DNA of 64,000 nucleotides from Psilocybe azurescens (GCA_023853785.1 JAJIRX010000221.1:186001-250000), one strand, 5' to 3'. Shown: positions 1-12,680, counted from the first letter of the stretch. The notes: generated by a model not told the origin, from the letters alone. Translations and numbers: made by a program.

Positions 1-3000
1 CAAACACAAACCCTCATCCAAAACTTCAAACAACCTCAAACAAAAGTCCTTCGGACAATACTCAATCAAGCCCGCGAGCGAGCGCACCATCCACATCGAC
101 ACGCTCTTCACACGCGGCTCGGGAGGGTACGTCGCGCGCATCGTCGTCGACGCCAGCTCGATGACCTGCAGCGGCAGGTCCCTCCACGTCGAAGCGTCCA
201 TGTGCGAAATGAGGAGATCGACAAGACGCGTAGACGGTGCGGAATGCAGGCCTGGAGTTTGGAACTGCGAGACAAAGCCTGCGACTTGATCGAGCACGCT
301 TCCGCTATCCTGGTCGGCATCATCGAGCGCCTTGGCTGTAGTGTACCTAAGCAAGTCTTCCCAAGTGTCATAATCGACGCCAATAGGATTCCACGAATGC
401 CTATCACTGAAACCCAAAGCAAATAAAAACAAGTCAGAAAACATAAGACCCAATTCACAGAAAAAAACTACCCACCTGAACGGCAATCCAAGCAAAACCA
501 CACCCGCCTCCCAGCTTCCCTTCATCTCGACCCACGTCCCCACCACATTCCTCCACACAGCCCTCGTAAAAGTCGCATTCCAAATCCACCTCGTCGCCTC
601 CCTGCCCTCCTTCACATCCGTCTCCACCCCCCAGAACATCTTAAACGCGCCGACATCGCACACACCCAGCACATCCACACAAACACCCACCCACGTGGCT
701 CTTGCGCGTTCGCCCTCCTCCTCCTCCACTGCCTCCTCAGAACAGCTTGTCGTCGTCGTCATTCTCGCGATCTCTGGCACAAGCAGCTTCTGGTTCCACA
801 CGAGCGCTTCGATGAGCGCTTCGCCCGCGCCTTCGAGCAGTTTGTGCGGGACGATGGCTTTCATAGCTGTCCAGAGACGGTATATGACGCGCAGGCGCAG
901 TTCAGCGTTCGTGCATGTCGAATTGCCCAAGTCCGGGATGGTGTCGTCGGAGTCGAGGGTACTCGCGGCGGCCTGTTCATTTATTTTCTTGGGCTTCAAA
1001 TCTAGTTTGGGGTCCCGTGCGATGTCGACGAGATACTTGACAGCATTGGTCGCGAACTCGCTGATGCCTTTCTCATCTTCGTTTTCTACAGCAGCAGTAA
1101 AGACAATCAATAAATCGTTCACCATCCATATAAAAGCAAAAACAAACCTTGCAGCAAGCTCACATTCGCCTCCAGCAAATTCGACCATATTTCAACAAGA
1201 TTGGCCTATAAAAAATGTCATCAGAAATTATATAGAATCACGAAGTCAAAACCGAGACTTACCGGTACAGCAACCTCATCAAACATCTCAAGGTGTCCCA
1301 ACGCATTCCTCCAACATCCAAGCAAGCCCTCAAACACCCACTCCTTCGACATCTCCTCCCTCGTCAACAGCCTCACATCAGGCGTCTGCGCAACCCTCAT
1401 CATAAAGCGGTCTCACAGCAGCTCCCAAGCTCTTAAACTCCGCCGTCAACAGCCCTGGATTCGCAGAGAATAGACTCCTGGGTAGCAGCAGTGCTAAATC
1501 CCAGTCCTCGGGTTCTTCATGGTCGGCGTGGGTGATGGACGTAATATGCCTCAGCGCGTCCATGCCGTCCACACACGGATGCCCGCCGCGCGACGTCATC
1601 TTATCCAAAATATCAATCGACAGACGTAGGGCCTCCTCCGGGTCGCGTCCTTTCCCTGAACAATCCTCTCCCAGAAGAGCAGCAAGCGTTGAAATCCCCG
1701 CCTGCATATCCACCACCGTCATCATCACTTTACAATGCACCCTCCTCACATGCTCCGCCACCTCCTGATCGGCCGCGTCGTCTCCGACCTCCTCTTCCCC
1801 ATCCTCATTTTCTTCAATCAAAGGCGGCTGGAAGTACGACCACGTCACCGTCCGCCACGCGATGCACACCAGCGCGCGCACCGAGCTCTTCTTATGGCGG
1901 AACGCCAGACTGAGCAGCGCCGACACGATGCGGTTGACCTTCGCGTCCGTGCACAGCTTCGAGCGCAGCAGCGCGACGAAGCTCGCGAGGACACAGACGG
2001 CCCACACCGGGCCCTGCGCGACGTGCGCAGGATCCGTGGCGCCTATCGTCGTCCGCAGCGTCCGCACAATCAACGCCTCTGTCGATTTCGATGGTGATTT
2101 GGGGTTGGGCGTCGCGACGGTGGTGAGGAAGGCGGCGACGGTGTTCGCGATTTTGGTGTGTGTTGTAGATGGCGGAACGGCGGGTGATGTTGAGCCGATA
2201 ACGAAGCCGCCAAGTGCGTGACATGCTTGGGTGCGGAGAGCGAGAGTGTTGGCGAGTAAATTGCTCAAAACGGATGGAAGTACTGGGGTAAATGCCGGAA
2301 TAAAAATTGCGGGTAGATATACGCATAGATCATGGATAGCCTGAGAGAGAGAGAAAGTTAAACGCGAACATGTGAAAAAGTGAATATGTGCACCTTCAAA
2401 CCATCGCTGGCAGAGCCTTTCTTGCCCTCTTTGCCGAGTTCACCATCTATACCTCGACGTATCGCGTATGCGATTCTATCCGCCGCTGGTTGCAATACGC
2501 TGGCGGGCAGGCGCTGGGTTTGAACGAGCCAAATCGCGAGAGCACATGTCTTACGCGCATTCGGTGTTGGAAGTTCGTCTGCTAGTGGAATAGCTAATAT
2601 TGCTGTCAAAATCTGACCGAGTTGTTTCTCTGAACAAATGGTTTAGATTTCGCGTCGTGACGTGACATACAAGGGAAAAAAACTTGCCATGGAAAACTGA
2701 ATAGACGGCAGGAATGGAAAGAATAACGGAGAGTAATCTAATAACGGAATGCGATGTTGTGCACAAATCCCGCGCGTACTTGACCTGTTCTGCTGTCATC
2801 CCGCCCTTCTTTTTGTAGGACTCTTCTGCGGTGATGGTAGGTTGAATTTTGGGATATCTACTGCGCCCTCCTCCGAATTGACGTGATGGAGCATAGGGTC
2901 CACCAGTGCACGACTAATATCGCGTACGACAGCATCGATGAACGGCTGTGTATTCTTTCGCAGGGGTTGGAACAAGGGCCACGACGCATCTGCATCCGTA

Positions 3001-3419
3001 GCATCTGAGACACTAGTCCGAAGTCGTGCTGCGAGGATGTTGTATCCCGTAATGAGGTCGGTGAGAGATTCCACTTTGTCAAAGTGTCCATTGGAGAGTA
3101 TGAGAGATACGGGGTGGTCGAGGTAATGCAGGTCTACGAGGGGGTCGGAAGGTTCTGGGGTGACGTCGCGTTGCTTAGCCACCGCTGGCAACGCTAGCAT
3201 GTTAATTTGTGATGATTTCTTAAGAATAGACTTTGTCGCCCTCGGTCGGTGTCGTGAAGAGATGGCAGTAGACTTTGGAGGTGTGCCAAGGCAGTGAATG
3301 GAATTTTGGGATGCCCATACGACGGAGCGCGTGGAAGGACCTGCGACGGGTGCTGGAAATTTGTTCTCCTTCTCTTTGTCGGCTCTGTGCGACGAGCTCG
3401 GCGGGGTGAGAAGGGACAT
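1..3419 (-). CDS. RIF1: RIF1-like HEAT-repeat protein, N-terminal part (copy A), cut by the window edge
   Basis: RIF1 controls replication timing and telomere length and recruits PP1 phosphatase to chromatin. The start at 3419 is chosen because the upstream in-frame stretch is low-complexity and 5'UTR-like. Exons by GT/AG logic are about 3419-2671, 2629-2394, 2340-1263, 1205-1148, 1085-476 and 406-1, then off the edge. Near the N-terminus sit RSVVW (residues 31-35, RVxF type) and SILK (64-67), the two PP1-docking motifs that yeast RIF1 also carries at its N-terminus. The following alpha-helical stretches (TAILAIPLADELP, ARKTCALAIWLV) fit the Rif1_N fold and align along their length with copy B at 52126-56970. 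Two breaks in frame remain: one base short in the T run at 2810-2814 and one base long in the CCC at 1394-1396. GC content is high relative to the transposons. Family assignment rests on motif order and the internal paralog, not a search. Confidence 0.78.
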
Positions 3420-3587
3420 TGTGAGGAGCGAGGAAGGTGGAGGGGTATAGAGAGAATGAGGATGGAGGGATAGAAAGAGAATAAGGATGGGAAGGAATAG
3501 TAGCGCGCGTGACGGGAGGTATAAGTGTAACGCAGTCACTCATTAAACGCGTATTGTTTACGCGTTTACCGCGTTATTTGGTTTTGC

Positions 3588-3827
3588 ATGGTCTTGTTAT
3601 TCACGTGCTCGCTCTTATCATGTCTCCGAGTTCCCACAGTCCTTCGAACCCTGCAAGCTTTGCACTTGCCAGGATATATACCTCTCGCTTATCTCATGCT
3701 AGCAAGAAGAGACGCGCTGCTCTTCATTCACTGGGTGCCTATTGTCCTGTTTAGCTTAAACATTGGCGTCACAAATAAAGCCATACCTCAGGTGGTAGCC
3801 GAGATCACTGGAGCCCTTCAAGTTTAA
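3588..3827 (+). pseudogene. Fragment related to the unknown gene at 12974-13708
   Basis: The last 45 residues or so (about 3700-3827) read DALLFIHWVPIVLFSLNI and continue to an AITGAL motif. This matches ALAFVHWVPTGLFALNIVV...AITSAL in the intact unknown gene on the minus strand at 12974-13708. Only this short segment is shared and no downstream part is found, so I read it as a broken, inverted copy. It lies just upstream of RIF1 copy A, divergently, and may overlap its promoter. Confidence 0.5.
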
Positions 3828-3829
3828 TG

Positions 3830-4299
3830 CCGTGATGGAAGTTTTTCACAAATTTAAGGAGAAGAAGTTTCATATAAGGCTTCAATGCTTCTAATAAGCA
3901 AACATTAAGGCAAACTAGATATAGCTTGAAAGAGGTAGCCAACTGCCAGTGTACTCAAGTGTCTCCAGCCAAAGCCGGGTCACGTGTCTCTTTCCTGCCT
4001 ACAGACCCTCCGTTCGAAAAGCGATAACAAAATATTCTCCCTCCAGCGTAGAGTTTAATTAGCATTCAGGCAGTTGAAAGGATTTACTTTATCTCCAAAA
4101 TTAATTTCAATAACCCGGTCGTCGCGTGGTCGTCGCGTCGAGTGAACGTGACGATATTCAAGCTCCGCACTTTACATAAATATTTTCTGACGCGGGACAA
4201 AAATAGGACTAAAGCGCTCCGAGTCGGCGTTTGAAATTTGAATCTTTGAATCTTTAAGTTTTCGTACTGCAGCAGGCGAGTTGCTGTCTAAACACAAAC
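3830..4299. other. Intergenic, no gene seen
   Basis: The stretch between the fragment above and the first kinase-like gene is AT-rich. No supported reading frame, RNA gene or repeat is visible. Confidence 0.5.
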
Positions 4300-5893
4300 A
4301 TGACGGTACGGTGCATTTTTTATAAGCTTCTATGTCTGAAATATGGCCATTCTTATGCTGACAGAATCAAGATATAACAATCAATTTCTCGCTCATACCA
4401 GGGGAGCCAGGAGACCCTCTCGAACGATTCAATTTCTGGGATGCGCCTTCCACCGTGCAATGGTTTCAAGACCGTGGCTATACCCTGTATCAGCGCGAGC
4501 CATATGAAGTTTACAATGAGGTCTCGCTTGCGACGTTTCCATCTAATCCACCTGAGGAGGGGTCATCCGCTGAATATCCTTATGCTCATTATGATCTGGA
4601 ATCTGAAAATCCTCTCCGAACAAATGAATATCGGGTATGTCGGCATTGTATCTCCCATTGATTGAGCCGAAGTTTACTAGTTAAGTTCAGGGAAAAGTCG
4701 TTTTCGCGCAAGATTCACTCAATCGTCACGTAGCAATCAAGGTTGTACAAGCTAACACTGAGGAACTAGCAATTCTGCATTTCTTGAAGCAGCAAGATCT
4801 AGATACTATGAGAAACAACTGCATCATTCCTATTCTTGATATATTACCAATCGAAGCATTCTCTTTTGTAGTGATGCCTAGGTACGCCATCTGTCTGCTA
4901 TGGCTTATGGGCCACAGTTGATCTGTTTTGTTTCAGATGGGGGCCTGCGGTTGAATTTCCATGGCCCGAAACATTGAGGGAAGTACTGACCATCATGCTT
5001 TCATCACTCAAAGTATGTGTTGTAGTACACTAGTGTGTTATAGGCGACTAAACACTGTTCTAGGGCCTGAATTTTTGCATGAGCACAATATAACTCATAG
5101 AGTGAGCTCTTACGAATACTAATCTACGATCCATATTTATTTCTATTTAGGATATCAACGAGGGTAATTTCTTGGTTAACCACTTCGGCGATGATTGTTG
5201 GGTGTTCGACAACAAACTTCGAATTGACCTGCGGTCGAGAGATCGCCTACGCTATGCGATCTTCGACTTTGATCATGCAATCAAGTTACCGTCTGGAGTC
5301 GATCGAACCAAATACCGTCTTCCATATCACAGGTCCTGGGGTACGATCAATGTCATTGGCGACACTGCTCAGGGCGAATATGATTTCAATCCATTCGTGT
5401 TCGATGTCGGTGCACTCGGAGTTCATTTAAGTTTCTCCTACCAGGTACGCTGTATCATTTCCTTCAGTAATATTCTTTACTAATTTTATTGGTAAATGGT
5501 CACTGCAGTATCTGACTCCTCGTGTCCCTATGTTTGCCCCTTTTCTCGATAGGCTCACAACTCGAAACCTAGCTTTTCGCTTCACTGCCTCCGAAGCTCT
5601 CTCTTTTTTTTGAAGATATAGTATCACAATTATCGGAAGCTGAACTCGATGATCCCATAGAACGCAGAAATTTCAGTACTCCACAAGATGATTATAATCG
5701 GTGGGCGCATGTCACGCCTGAATTTGCACATAAATGGGCACATTATAGAGAGCCTCCTATACCTTGGACCACATTGTTACTGCGTAGAGTCTGTCGAACT
5801 TATTGGGGCTGTCATACTGTACCTTGGATTCGACGTTTTTATCTCGATTATTCTTTTTCCTTTATCGTCTGCTACCCCATTCAGGTGGATTAA
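4300..5893 (+). CDS. Protein-kinase-like protein, tandem copy 1 (possibly broken)
   Basis: This is a six- or seven-exon gene with a protein kinase fold. A tiny first exon (M-T) is followed by an intron and then an N-terminal extension rich in aromatic and acidic residues. After that come VAIKVV (likely ATP-anchoring Lys), a hinge-like FSFVVMPRWGP, the catalytic loop HRDINEGNF (split by an intron exactly between R and D) and a DFD in place of DFG (FDFDHAIKLP). The DFD form and the short C-lobe suggest an atypical kinase. Substrate and pathway are unknown. Two single-base length differences break the frame: one T too few at 5072-5076 (copy 2 has the in-frame GTTTTT) and one T too many in the T8 at 5604-5611. 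It is the upstream member of a tandem pair, spaced about 2.73 kb, with introns also conserved. Confidence 0.65.
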
Positions 5894-7030
5894 AGTCAAA
5901 TAATCCATAGGGCTGTTAGCTTGAAGGTGAGATGTGATGACAATGGAGTGACATTGAGTCGAAATTGGGATTCGGTTTGGCGTTAAGTATGAATAGGAAC
6001 TTCACTGATTATTAGCTTTTATTGAGTTATACGAATTGAAGTATCCTACAGTGCTCTTTCATATAGCTCCCTACTCTTACCCGTAGGGTTACCATGGGTG
6101 ATAGTAGACTGCTACAAGACTGCTAAATACAATGCGACTACGTACATGACCGTGTTGCAATTGGATCGAATGCTGGATTTTACCCACCGAATTAAAATAT
6201 GAAACTCTGTTGAAGACAGAGTACTGATCTGACTTGGTTTTAACACCCGACGTCCAACCCGTCTTTCTCAGTTTATCCTTGGGGTTACTTACAACCTGGT
6301 GTTCGACAACAACCATTCGAATCGCTTGCTTACTCAAAGATATCCACTACTAATTTTGTGAACTTCTTCAAGAAACTAAGGGTCGTTAAGCTTGATTCGA
6401 CTTTGGAGCGCTTTCTGCGGACCTTTATTTTGGCAGTATTCTTTCCCTCGTACGTAAAGTTAGATTCTTCAAACAAGTCTCGCTTTGAAGAGAAACACTC
6501 TCAAACCATTATAACCCCATACTCAATGATGACCTGGCACAAAAAATCTTTCTCTCGTACCAGGACTCTATAACTCAATGATCTATCTCTGGGGCAGTTT
6601 TCGGTTGTTCATTGTACCACACAAGCATACGCCAACGCATATCTTCAGAAATAGGAGGGGCTATTGGAGTACAATAGTCTCAAAGTTGCTTTCCATTCAA
6701 TAATACCTACATACGTTATTGTTAACGACGCCTGCACGCGCAAGATCCGTCTCAACGCCACGAACTGAGAAAAAATAAGGTTTGAAGTGAACATCAAATG
6801 GCTTGAGGGAAATTTCGGATTGCAAACAATATGCAAGGCACCGTAGTTATTAATCGGTATAGAACCGGCAATCGGAGTTGAAATTGCTTGTTACTACGCA
6901 ATCGCAAATACAATCCCTCGGATTAATACATATAACTTAGCAGTTCAACCATTCGGTGCCTAAATCCTAAAACCTCCACCCTGTTGCATTTCTTGCTCTG
7001 CTTCGGTCGTATCTCAGTCTGAACATTAGC
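5894..7030 (+). other. Spacer between kinase copies with a shared coding-like remnant
   Basis: No complete gene is present. At about 6337-6573 there is a segment reading NFFKKLRVVKLDS. It recurs downstream of copy 2 at about 9134-9230 as FVDFFKKLRVVKLDS, so the duplicated unit extends well past the kinase frame. The same sequence lies at the start of the kinase-like remnant at 9134-9566, so this is probably a degraded piece of a third kinase-like gene. Confidence 0.5.
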
Positions 7031-8627
7031 ATGGCGGTATGCTGGATTTCTAGCAAATCTGGATCAGTACTCACCAATTTTTTTCTTCTGATAGAGTCCA
7101 GGCATAACAGTCAACTTCTCACTCATACCAGGGGAGCCAGGCGACCCTCTCGAACGATTCAATTTCTGGGACGCGCCTTCTACTGTGCAATGGTTTCAAG
7201 ACCGTGGATATACCCTGTATCAGCGCGAACCATATGAAGTTTACAATGAGGTCTCGCTCGCCACGTTTCCATCTAAGCCACCTGAGGAGGGGTCATCCGC
7301 TGAATATCCTTATGCTCATTATGATTTGGACTCTGAAAATCCTCTCCGAACAAATGAATATCGGGTATGTCTGCATTGTATCTCTCATTGATCGAGCCGA
7401 AGTTCACTAATTCTGTTCAGGGAAAAGTCGTTTTCGCGCAAGATTCACTCAATCGTCATGTAGCAATCAAGGTTGTACGAGCTAACACTGAGGAACTAGC
7501 AATCCTACATTTCTTGGAAGCAGCAAGATCTAGATACTATGAGAAACAACTGCATCATTCCTATTCTTGATATATTACCAATCGAAGGATTTTCTTTTGT
7601 GGTGATGCCTAGGTATGCCATCTGTCCGCCATGGCTTCTTATGGGTCGCAATTGACCTGTTTTGTTTCAGGTGGGGGCCTGCAGTGCAATTTCCATGGCC
7701 CAAAACATTAAGGGAAGTACTGACCATTATGCTTTCACTAATCAAAGTATGTGCTGTAGCACGCTAATGTGTTATTGGTGACTAAACACTGTTCTAGGGC
7801 CTGAAGTTTTTGCATGAGCACAATATAACTCATAGAGTGAGCTCTTACGAATACTAATCTACGATCCATATTTATTTTTTATTCAGGATTTAACCGAGGG
7901 TAATTTCTTGGTTAACCACTTTGGCGATGATTGCTGGGTGTTCGACAACAAACTTCGAATCGATCTGCGGTCGAGAGATCGCCTTTGCTATGCAATTTTC
8001 GACTTTGATCATGCAATCAAGTTACCGTCTGGAGTCGATCGAACCAAATACCGTCTTCCATATCACAGGTCTTGGGGTACGATCAATGTCATTACCGACA
8101 CTGCTCAGGGCGAATATGATTTCAATCCATTCGTGTTCGATGTCGGTGCACTCGGAGTTCATTTAAGTTTCTCCTACCAGGTACGCTGTATCATTTCCTT
8201 CAGTAATATTCTTTACTAATTTTATTGGTAAATGGTCACTGCAGTATCTGACTCCTCGTGTCCCTATGTTTGCCCCTTTTCTCGATAGGCTCACAACTCG
8301 AAACCTAGCTTTTCGCTTCACTGCCTCCGAAGCTCTCTCTTTTGTGAAGATATAGTATCACAACTATCGGAAGCTGAACTCGATGATGCCATAGAACGCA
8401 GAAATTTCAGTATACCACCAGACAATTATAATCGGTGGGCGCATGTTACGCCTGAATTTGCACATAAATGGGCACATTATAGAGAGCCTCCTATACCTTG
8501 GACCACATTGTTACTGCGTAGAGTCTGTCGAACTTATTGGGGCTGTCATACTGTACCTTTGATTCGACGTTTTTATCTCGATTATTCTTTTTCCTTTATC
8601 GTCTGCTACCGCATTCAGGTGGATTAA
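7031..8627 (+). CDS. Protein-kinase-like protein, tandem copy 2 (possibly broken)
   Basis: This near-identical paralog of the gene at 4300-5893 has the same exon-intron layout: a two-codon first exon (M-A), the VAIKVV Lys, HRDLTEGNF split by an intron between R and D, and FDFDHAIKLP. Intron sequences are also nearly identical, so the duplication is recent or homogenised. The catalytic loop residue after HRD differs between copies (IN versus LT). Its frame is broken at different places from copy 1: an extra G at about 7515-7517 (TTGGAAG versus TTGAAG) and a one-base difference at TTTTGTGAAG near 8340, close to the C-terminus. With different breaks in each copy, either both are decaying independently or these are consensus errors. 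Kinase function is inferred only from motifs. Confidence 0.62.
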
Positions 8628-9133
8628 AGTCAAAGAACCCGTAGGGCTGTTAGCTTGAAGGTGAGATGTGATGACAATGGAGTGACATCGAGTCGGAATT
8701 GGGATTCGGTTTGGCATTAAGTATGAAGCCTAGCAACTTCACTGATTATTAGCTTTTATTGGGTTATACAAACTGAATTATCCTACAGTGCTCTTTCATA
8801 TAGCTCTCTCTACTCTTACTCTGTGTGCATTATGAATGCAGCAGCACAAACATTTATTGACACATAGGGTTACCATGCGTGATAATAGACTGCTACAAGA
8901 CTGCTAAGTACAGTGACTGTGTTGCAATGAGTCGAATGCTTGGCCTGTTGGAGTTTAACCACCGAATTAAAAGTTGAGACTCCGTTAAATACAGTGAGTA
9001 CTGATCCAACTTGGTTTTAACACCCAACATTCAACCCGTCTTTCTCAGTTTATCCTTGGGTTTTACTTATAACCTAGTGTTCGACATCAATCGATTAACT
9101 CGCTTGCTTGATCAGAGACACCCATTACTCTCC

Positions 9134-9566
9134 ATGGAAAACTTCGTGGACTTCTTCAAGAAGCTAAGGGTCGTCAAGCTTGATTCGCCTTGCGATCGTT
9201 TCCTGTGGACCTTTCGTCTGATATTTTGGAAATATTCTTTCCCTCGTACGTACAAGGATTTGGAATGGGTGGTGCCATAGGGTGCCACCGACCACACAAG
9301 AATATTTTCAGGAGGTGCACACTTGGGTGTTCTTAGCGGTCTTTCTCCACAGGAATAGGATTGTTCACAACGACTTTCTCGAGCAAAATTCAGGAATGAA
9401 TGGAATTGTAGGCCAATTTATCCTTCACAACCACAAAAGCCTATGCGTCCCTGGCGAAGTTCAATACATGCTGTGCGACTTTGGAGCAGCTATAGCATAT
9501 CCCAAGGATGCTTTTATTGAAGATCTCGTCGCCAATGGTCCACTCAACTTTGAATTACCTGACTGA
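9134..9566 (+). pseudogene. Kinase-like remnant of a second type
   Basis: This stretch holds kinase-like pieces in two frames. The first has FVDFFKKLRVVKLDS. After a frame change near 9280 comes IVHNDFLEQNS (catalytic-loop position, with HND rather than HRD) and YMLCDFGAAIAYP (an intact DFG), ending at a stop near 9566. It is too short for a kinase and lacks an N-lobe Lys motif. It is related in general layout to, but clearly distinct from, the duplicated kinase genes upstream. I infer a decayed gene. Confidence 0.5.
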
Positions 9567-9689
9567 CCAACAATAGAGGGTCGTATAACCCTTTACAGCT
9601 GATATGGCGCTTGTGGCGGGCGAAAACTGCAAGCTCTAGAGCACATCACTTCAAGCTGCGTAGGGAGATTTGGCGAAATGCGGGGTGTG

Positions 9690-10520
9690 TCTTTTGATTC
9701 ACAAGATCCTATCCAAGTGATGAATGATAACCATGCTTTGGATACTCAGGCAAATCGAACTAGCGAATAGGCCACTTCCAGGCCTCCCCGGGAAATCCAC
9801 AATATATGTAAAATTTCTTCTTCGAACCACATCTTTCGTTTATTGATGTGTCCAAAACACAGGGCCGAGAAACTGGCAGCTTATAGAGCTAGGAAGGCTC
9901 AAGAAAACTTAGAGCAGCAATTTCATCTGAGCCGTCAGGAGCTGCCGCATCTGCTGCGGAGATGAAATTGGACTGGCGGCACCGTTCCAATCACTATACT
10001 ACACCGTTGATAGTTTGAGGAGAATGGTTACCGGCCGAGGTAGCAGTAGTTATCATGAATTTAGTATCTTTTGGGTCGGAGATGGAGCATGTTCATGTTG
10101 GAGAATAGGACCGGCGAAAGGAGGAACACACGGTGAAGACCAAGCTAGCAGAGACCACGGTCCTTTTGATGTATCCACAATCCTGAACTCAAGCGGAGGC
10201 CACTTTCTGCAGGTGAAAAGACCACTGAGGACTATCCTTATACTTAAACGAAATTGCAATCCAGTGCGCCCGTGGAGGTCAGATGCAGTCCACAGATGGA
10301 TCAAAGGTCCAAAATCGAGATATGGCGGCGATAGTTACAGAATAGACAAGCTTCCAAAGACGACAACATCAAACGTCTAAGGCAAACACGTACGGTTCCT
10401 CAACCAGTCTGGTATTAACCCACATTCTCAGTCAATCAAGACACCAAAGAAAACAAATACACTCACCAATAGTCACATCCTCCAAATGATCATCAAAATC
10501 ACCGAAGGCAAAATGCAAAT
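9690..10520. repeat. Left arm of an imperfect inverted duplication
   Basis: Reading plus, this arm matches the reverse complement of about 11655-12965. Segment 9700-10040 pairs with 12600-12960, and segment 10165-10520 pairs with 11655-12030. Shared words include ACTTAAACGAAATTGCAATCC near 10240 and its complement near 11920. The right arm carries about 0.55 kb of extra sequence. The EMC8 3' exons lie in this arm. Confidence 0.75.
9720..9985 (+). pseudogene. Diverged inverted copy of the small gene at 12681-12960
   Basis: The stretch has the same pieces in the same order as the minus-strand sequence at 12681-12960: an ATG followed by an Asn/Asp-rich start, a CCTCCCCGGGAAATC word, an intron-like AT-rich stretch ending CCAAAACACAG, and an exon starting AEK-AAY-A--KAQ. 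The C-terminal part has diverged. It is the left arm of the inverted duplication around EMC8. Confidence 0.5.
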
Positions 10521-11324
10521 TCTGGTCTTGCACATATCTGGCCGCTTCTGATGGTGAATCTGCAGAGCTCAGCTGGAATTTGGATCCCGGTGTGAAAGGC
10601 AAAGGTTCGCCTGAAACAGGACGCCAAGTCGACGTCGCAGCTAATGGATGATAGGGCTACATATGGAGGTGGGTTCAAATCGTCCGCCTATGGTCCTGAT
10701 AGGAAATACACGCACCACCAAAGCCACTTCACTAGTGCCGATTTTCTGACCATCAATCTAATCCCACCCAGAATTGTTAAGTTGGCAGGGAAATGTGACG
10801 ATGCTCTACAGCAACACGAAAACTTAGACGAACCACAAATGCAACGGCATCCTCAAACCCTGTCCTGATCCTACTCGCGACTTTCTCTCCAACAGGCGCG
10901 AGCGACGTATCGTCCACCCGTTCACACCCCTGATAGTAGCCCACAACCTTCAATCCCGACGTTTGCGCGTGCTGCGTAGCCTACAGTAACAGCATAAGTA
11001 GCATGATCTATTATTTTGAGCCGTAATAAGTGTTAACACCAGCACAGATCAAAAGCTCAACAAACTTGAGTCTAACCCACACCAAAACATGACTGGCAAA
11101 AAGACAAGATAGGAACGCACCAAATCAAGCCCGATCTCCATCATCGGGCTCAAGCTTGTCCAATGGTGTAGTAAAGGTACCGTATCCTGAATAATGACTG
11201 CCCCTTCTACCCCGTTTTGCGTTCCTAGAAAGACGCCGTTCACTGGTTGGTGCGGGTGTTTGGCAGCATGAAAGAACAGTTTGTAGTACGCCTCAGGCAG
11301 GATGACATAAGAGGGCTTGGACAT
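10377..11324 (-). CDS. EMC8: ER membrane protein complex subunit 8/9 (EMC8/EMC9 family)
   Basis: EMC8/9 is a cytosolic MPN-fold subunit of the ER membrane complex, which inserts tail-anchored and multi-pass membrane proteins. Exon 1 starts with MSKPSYVILPEAYYKLFFHA and holds the family words HAAKHPHQPVNGVFLG and PLLHHWTSLSPMMEIGLDL. It ends at about 11121 before GTGCGT. Exon 2 starts at about 10980 and holds VVGYYQGCERVDD and EKVASRIRTGFEDAVAFV, also diagnostic. A less clear middle part follows, then ARYVQDQNLHFAFGDFDDHL, then after an intron DWLRNRTCLP and a stop at 10377. DFDDHLEDV...DW is the family's C-terminal signature. The exon structure between about 10860 and 10660 is unresolved and may hold a longer intron. 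Its 3' end is duplicated in inverted orientation at 11655-11804. Confidence 0.8.
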
Positions 11325-11654
11325 AATGAATTAGAAGGGGGAGCTGCAAATAAAGTTCTATGGAAGGAGAAGTGAGAGGAATGTTCAAGTTCGCGGATGA
11401 TCGACTTGTCGACTTCTCTGATCAGCGATACTCAAGAGTGCTCGCGGCCTCAAGGTTACCACGGTAATATTAGGAAAACAGGGCGGTGTGGTGGCTGAAC
11501 AAACAACAGTTAATTTGAAACCTCGACTCATTTCGCCTTTGACTGCTCCACAGCTGCCCCAACGACCTCGTTCTGACCTCGCTCTGACCAGCCACCGCTT
11601 TTCATCAAATATTGTATACGGTCTCACCTTCACTAAATCTAGTCGGTACTAATT

Positions 11655-11804
11655 AATAAGCTGCAATTTGCCTATGGTGACTTTGACGATCATTTGGAAG
11701 ATGTGACAAGTGGTGTGTATGTTTGTCTTTTCTTTTGTATCTTGATTGATGGAGAATGTGAATCAATGCCAGACTGGTTGAGGAATCGTACGTGTTTGTC
11801 TTAG
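11655..11804 (+). pseudogene. Inverted duplicate of the EMC8 3' end
   Basis: The stretch reads LQFAYGDFDDHLEDVTS, then a GTGTGTATG...CCAG intron, then DWLRNRTCLS and a stop. This is the same two-exon tail as the EMC8 gene on the other strand, splice sites included. No upstream EMC8 sequence precedes it. It sits in the right arm of the inverted duplication, starting about 330 bp from the EMC8 start codon and diverging from it. Confidence 0.75.
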
Positions 11805-12680
11805 ACGTTGGATGTTGTCGTCCTCGGAAGCTTGTCTATCCTGTAACTATCGCAGCCATATCTCGATTTTGGACCTTTGATCCATCTGTGGACTGTAACT
11901 GACCTCACGGACGCACTGGATTGCAATTTCGTTTAAGTAAAAGATTAATTCTCTGCAGCATTTTCAACTGCACGGAGTGGGAGACTCTCTAGAGTGGCCT
12001 CCGCTCAAGTTCAGGACTATAGATACGCATCGCATAAATCCAACAAAGAAAAGAAAAGTAAATCTCCAGCACTTCATGTTAATCCCAGTGGTGTTCTTTG
12101 TACATCTAAAAAATATTATAGCTTCTTACAGTAAGGCAACACTCCCTGAATGTGCTTCTCAAATACCAGGCATGGTGCAAACAATGGGGCGAGGCTTGGG
12201 GACAGATCAACGTACTACACCACGATTGGGAGTGAACAGTTTCTTGATAGAGACGCGAATTTGGAGACCCTATACATTTATATGACAGAAGTCAGAGGTT
12301 TAGACCGGCTTCAGGCGCTTGTCCGAGGATATACTTAATCGCTTCGCACAATATTCTTTGCCTATTTTAAAATCGTTGAAAGCCGATTTGGTACCTTTAT
12401 CTTCTCATATTGAATACACAAGATCATTATGCATGCTTCCCTACTACGATTAATGTCCCTGTATGTTTCTGATAGACTCAGATGTATCCCTTCAGTAATG
12501 TCATGATTGCTTCCTCAGCCTTTTTCAGTGCCTTCCAGAGCGCATTCGTCATTTGAGGAATCAAAATTTTACAAGAAGTAAAAAGTAGAAAGAAAAGACT
12601 GCTGCTGCCTCGGGCCGTAACTATTCTCGCTCAGACTATCAACGCTTTGGCATACTGATCGGAACAGTGGGACAGTGCCC

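Larger units (their letters stand above)
4300..9240. repeat. Tandem segmental duplication, unit about 2.7 kb
   Basis: Unit 1 (about 4300-6570) and unit 2 (about 7031-9240) carry the same gene, introns, 3' flank and downstream remnant in the same order and strand. Corresponding sites are offset by 2730-2736 bp. Similarity starts close to the two initiation codons and fades after the FFKKLRVVKLDS segment. The flank of unit 2 holds a short insertion near 8820-8870. Confidence 0.85.
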
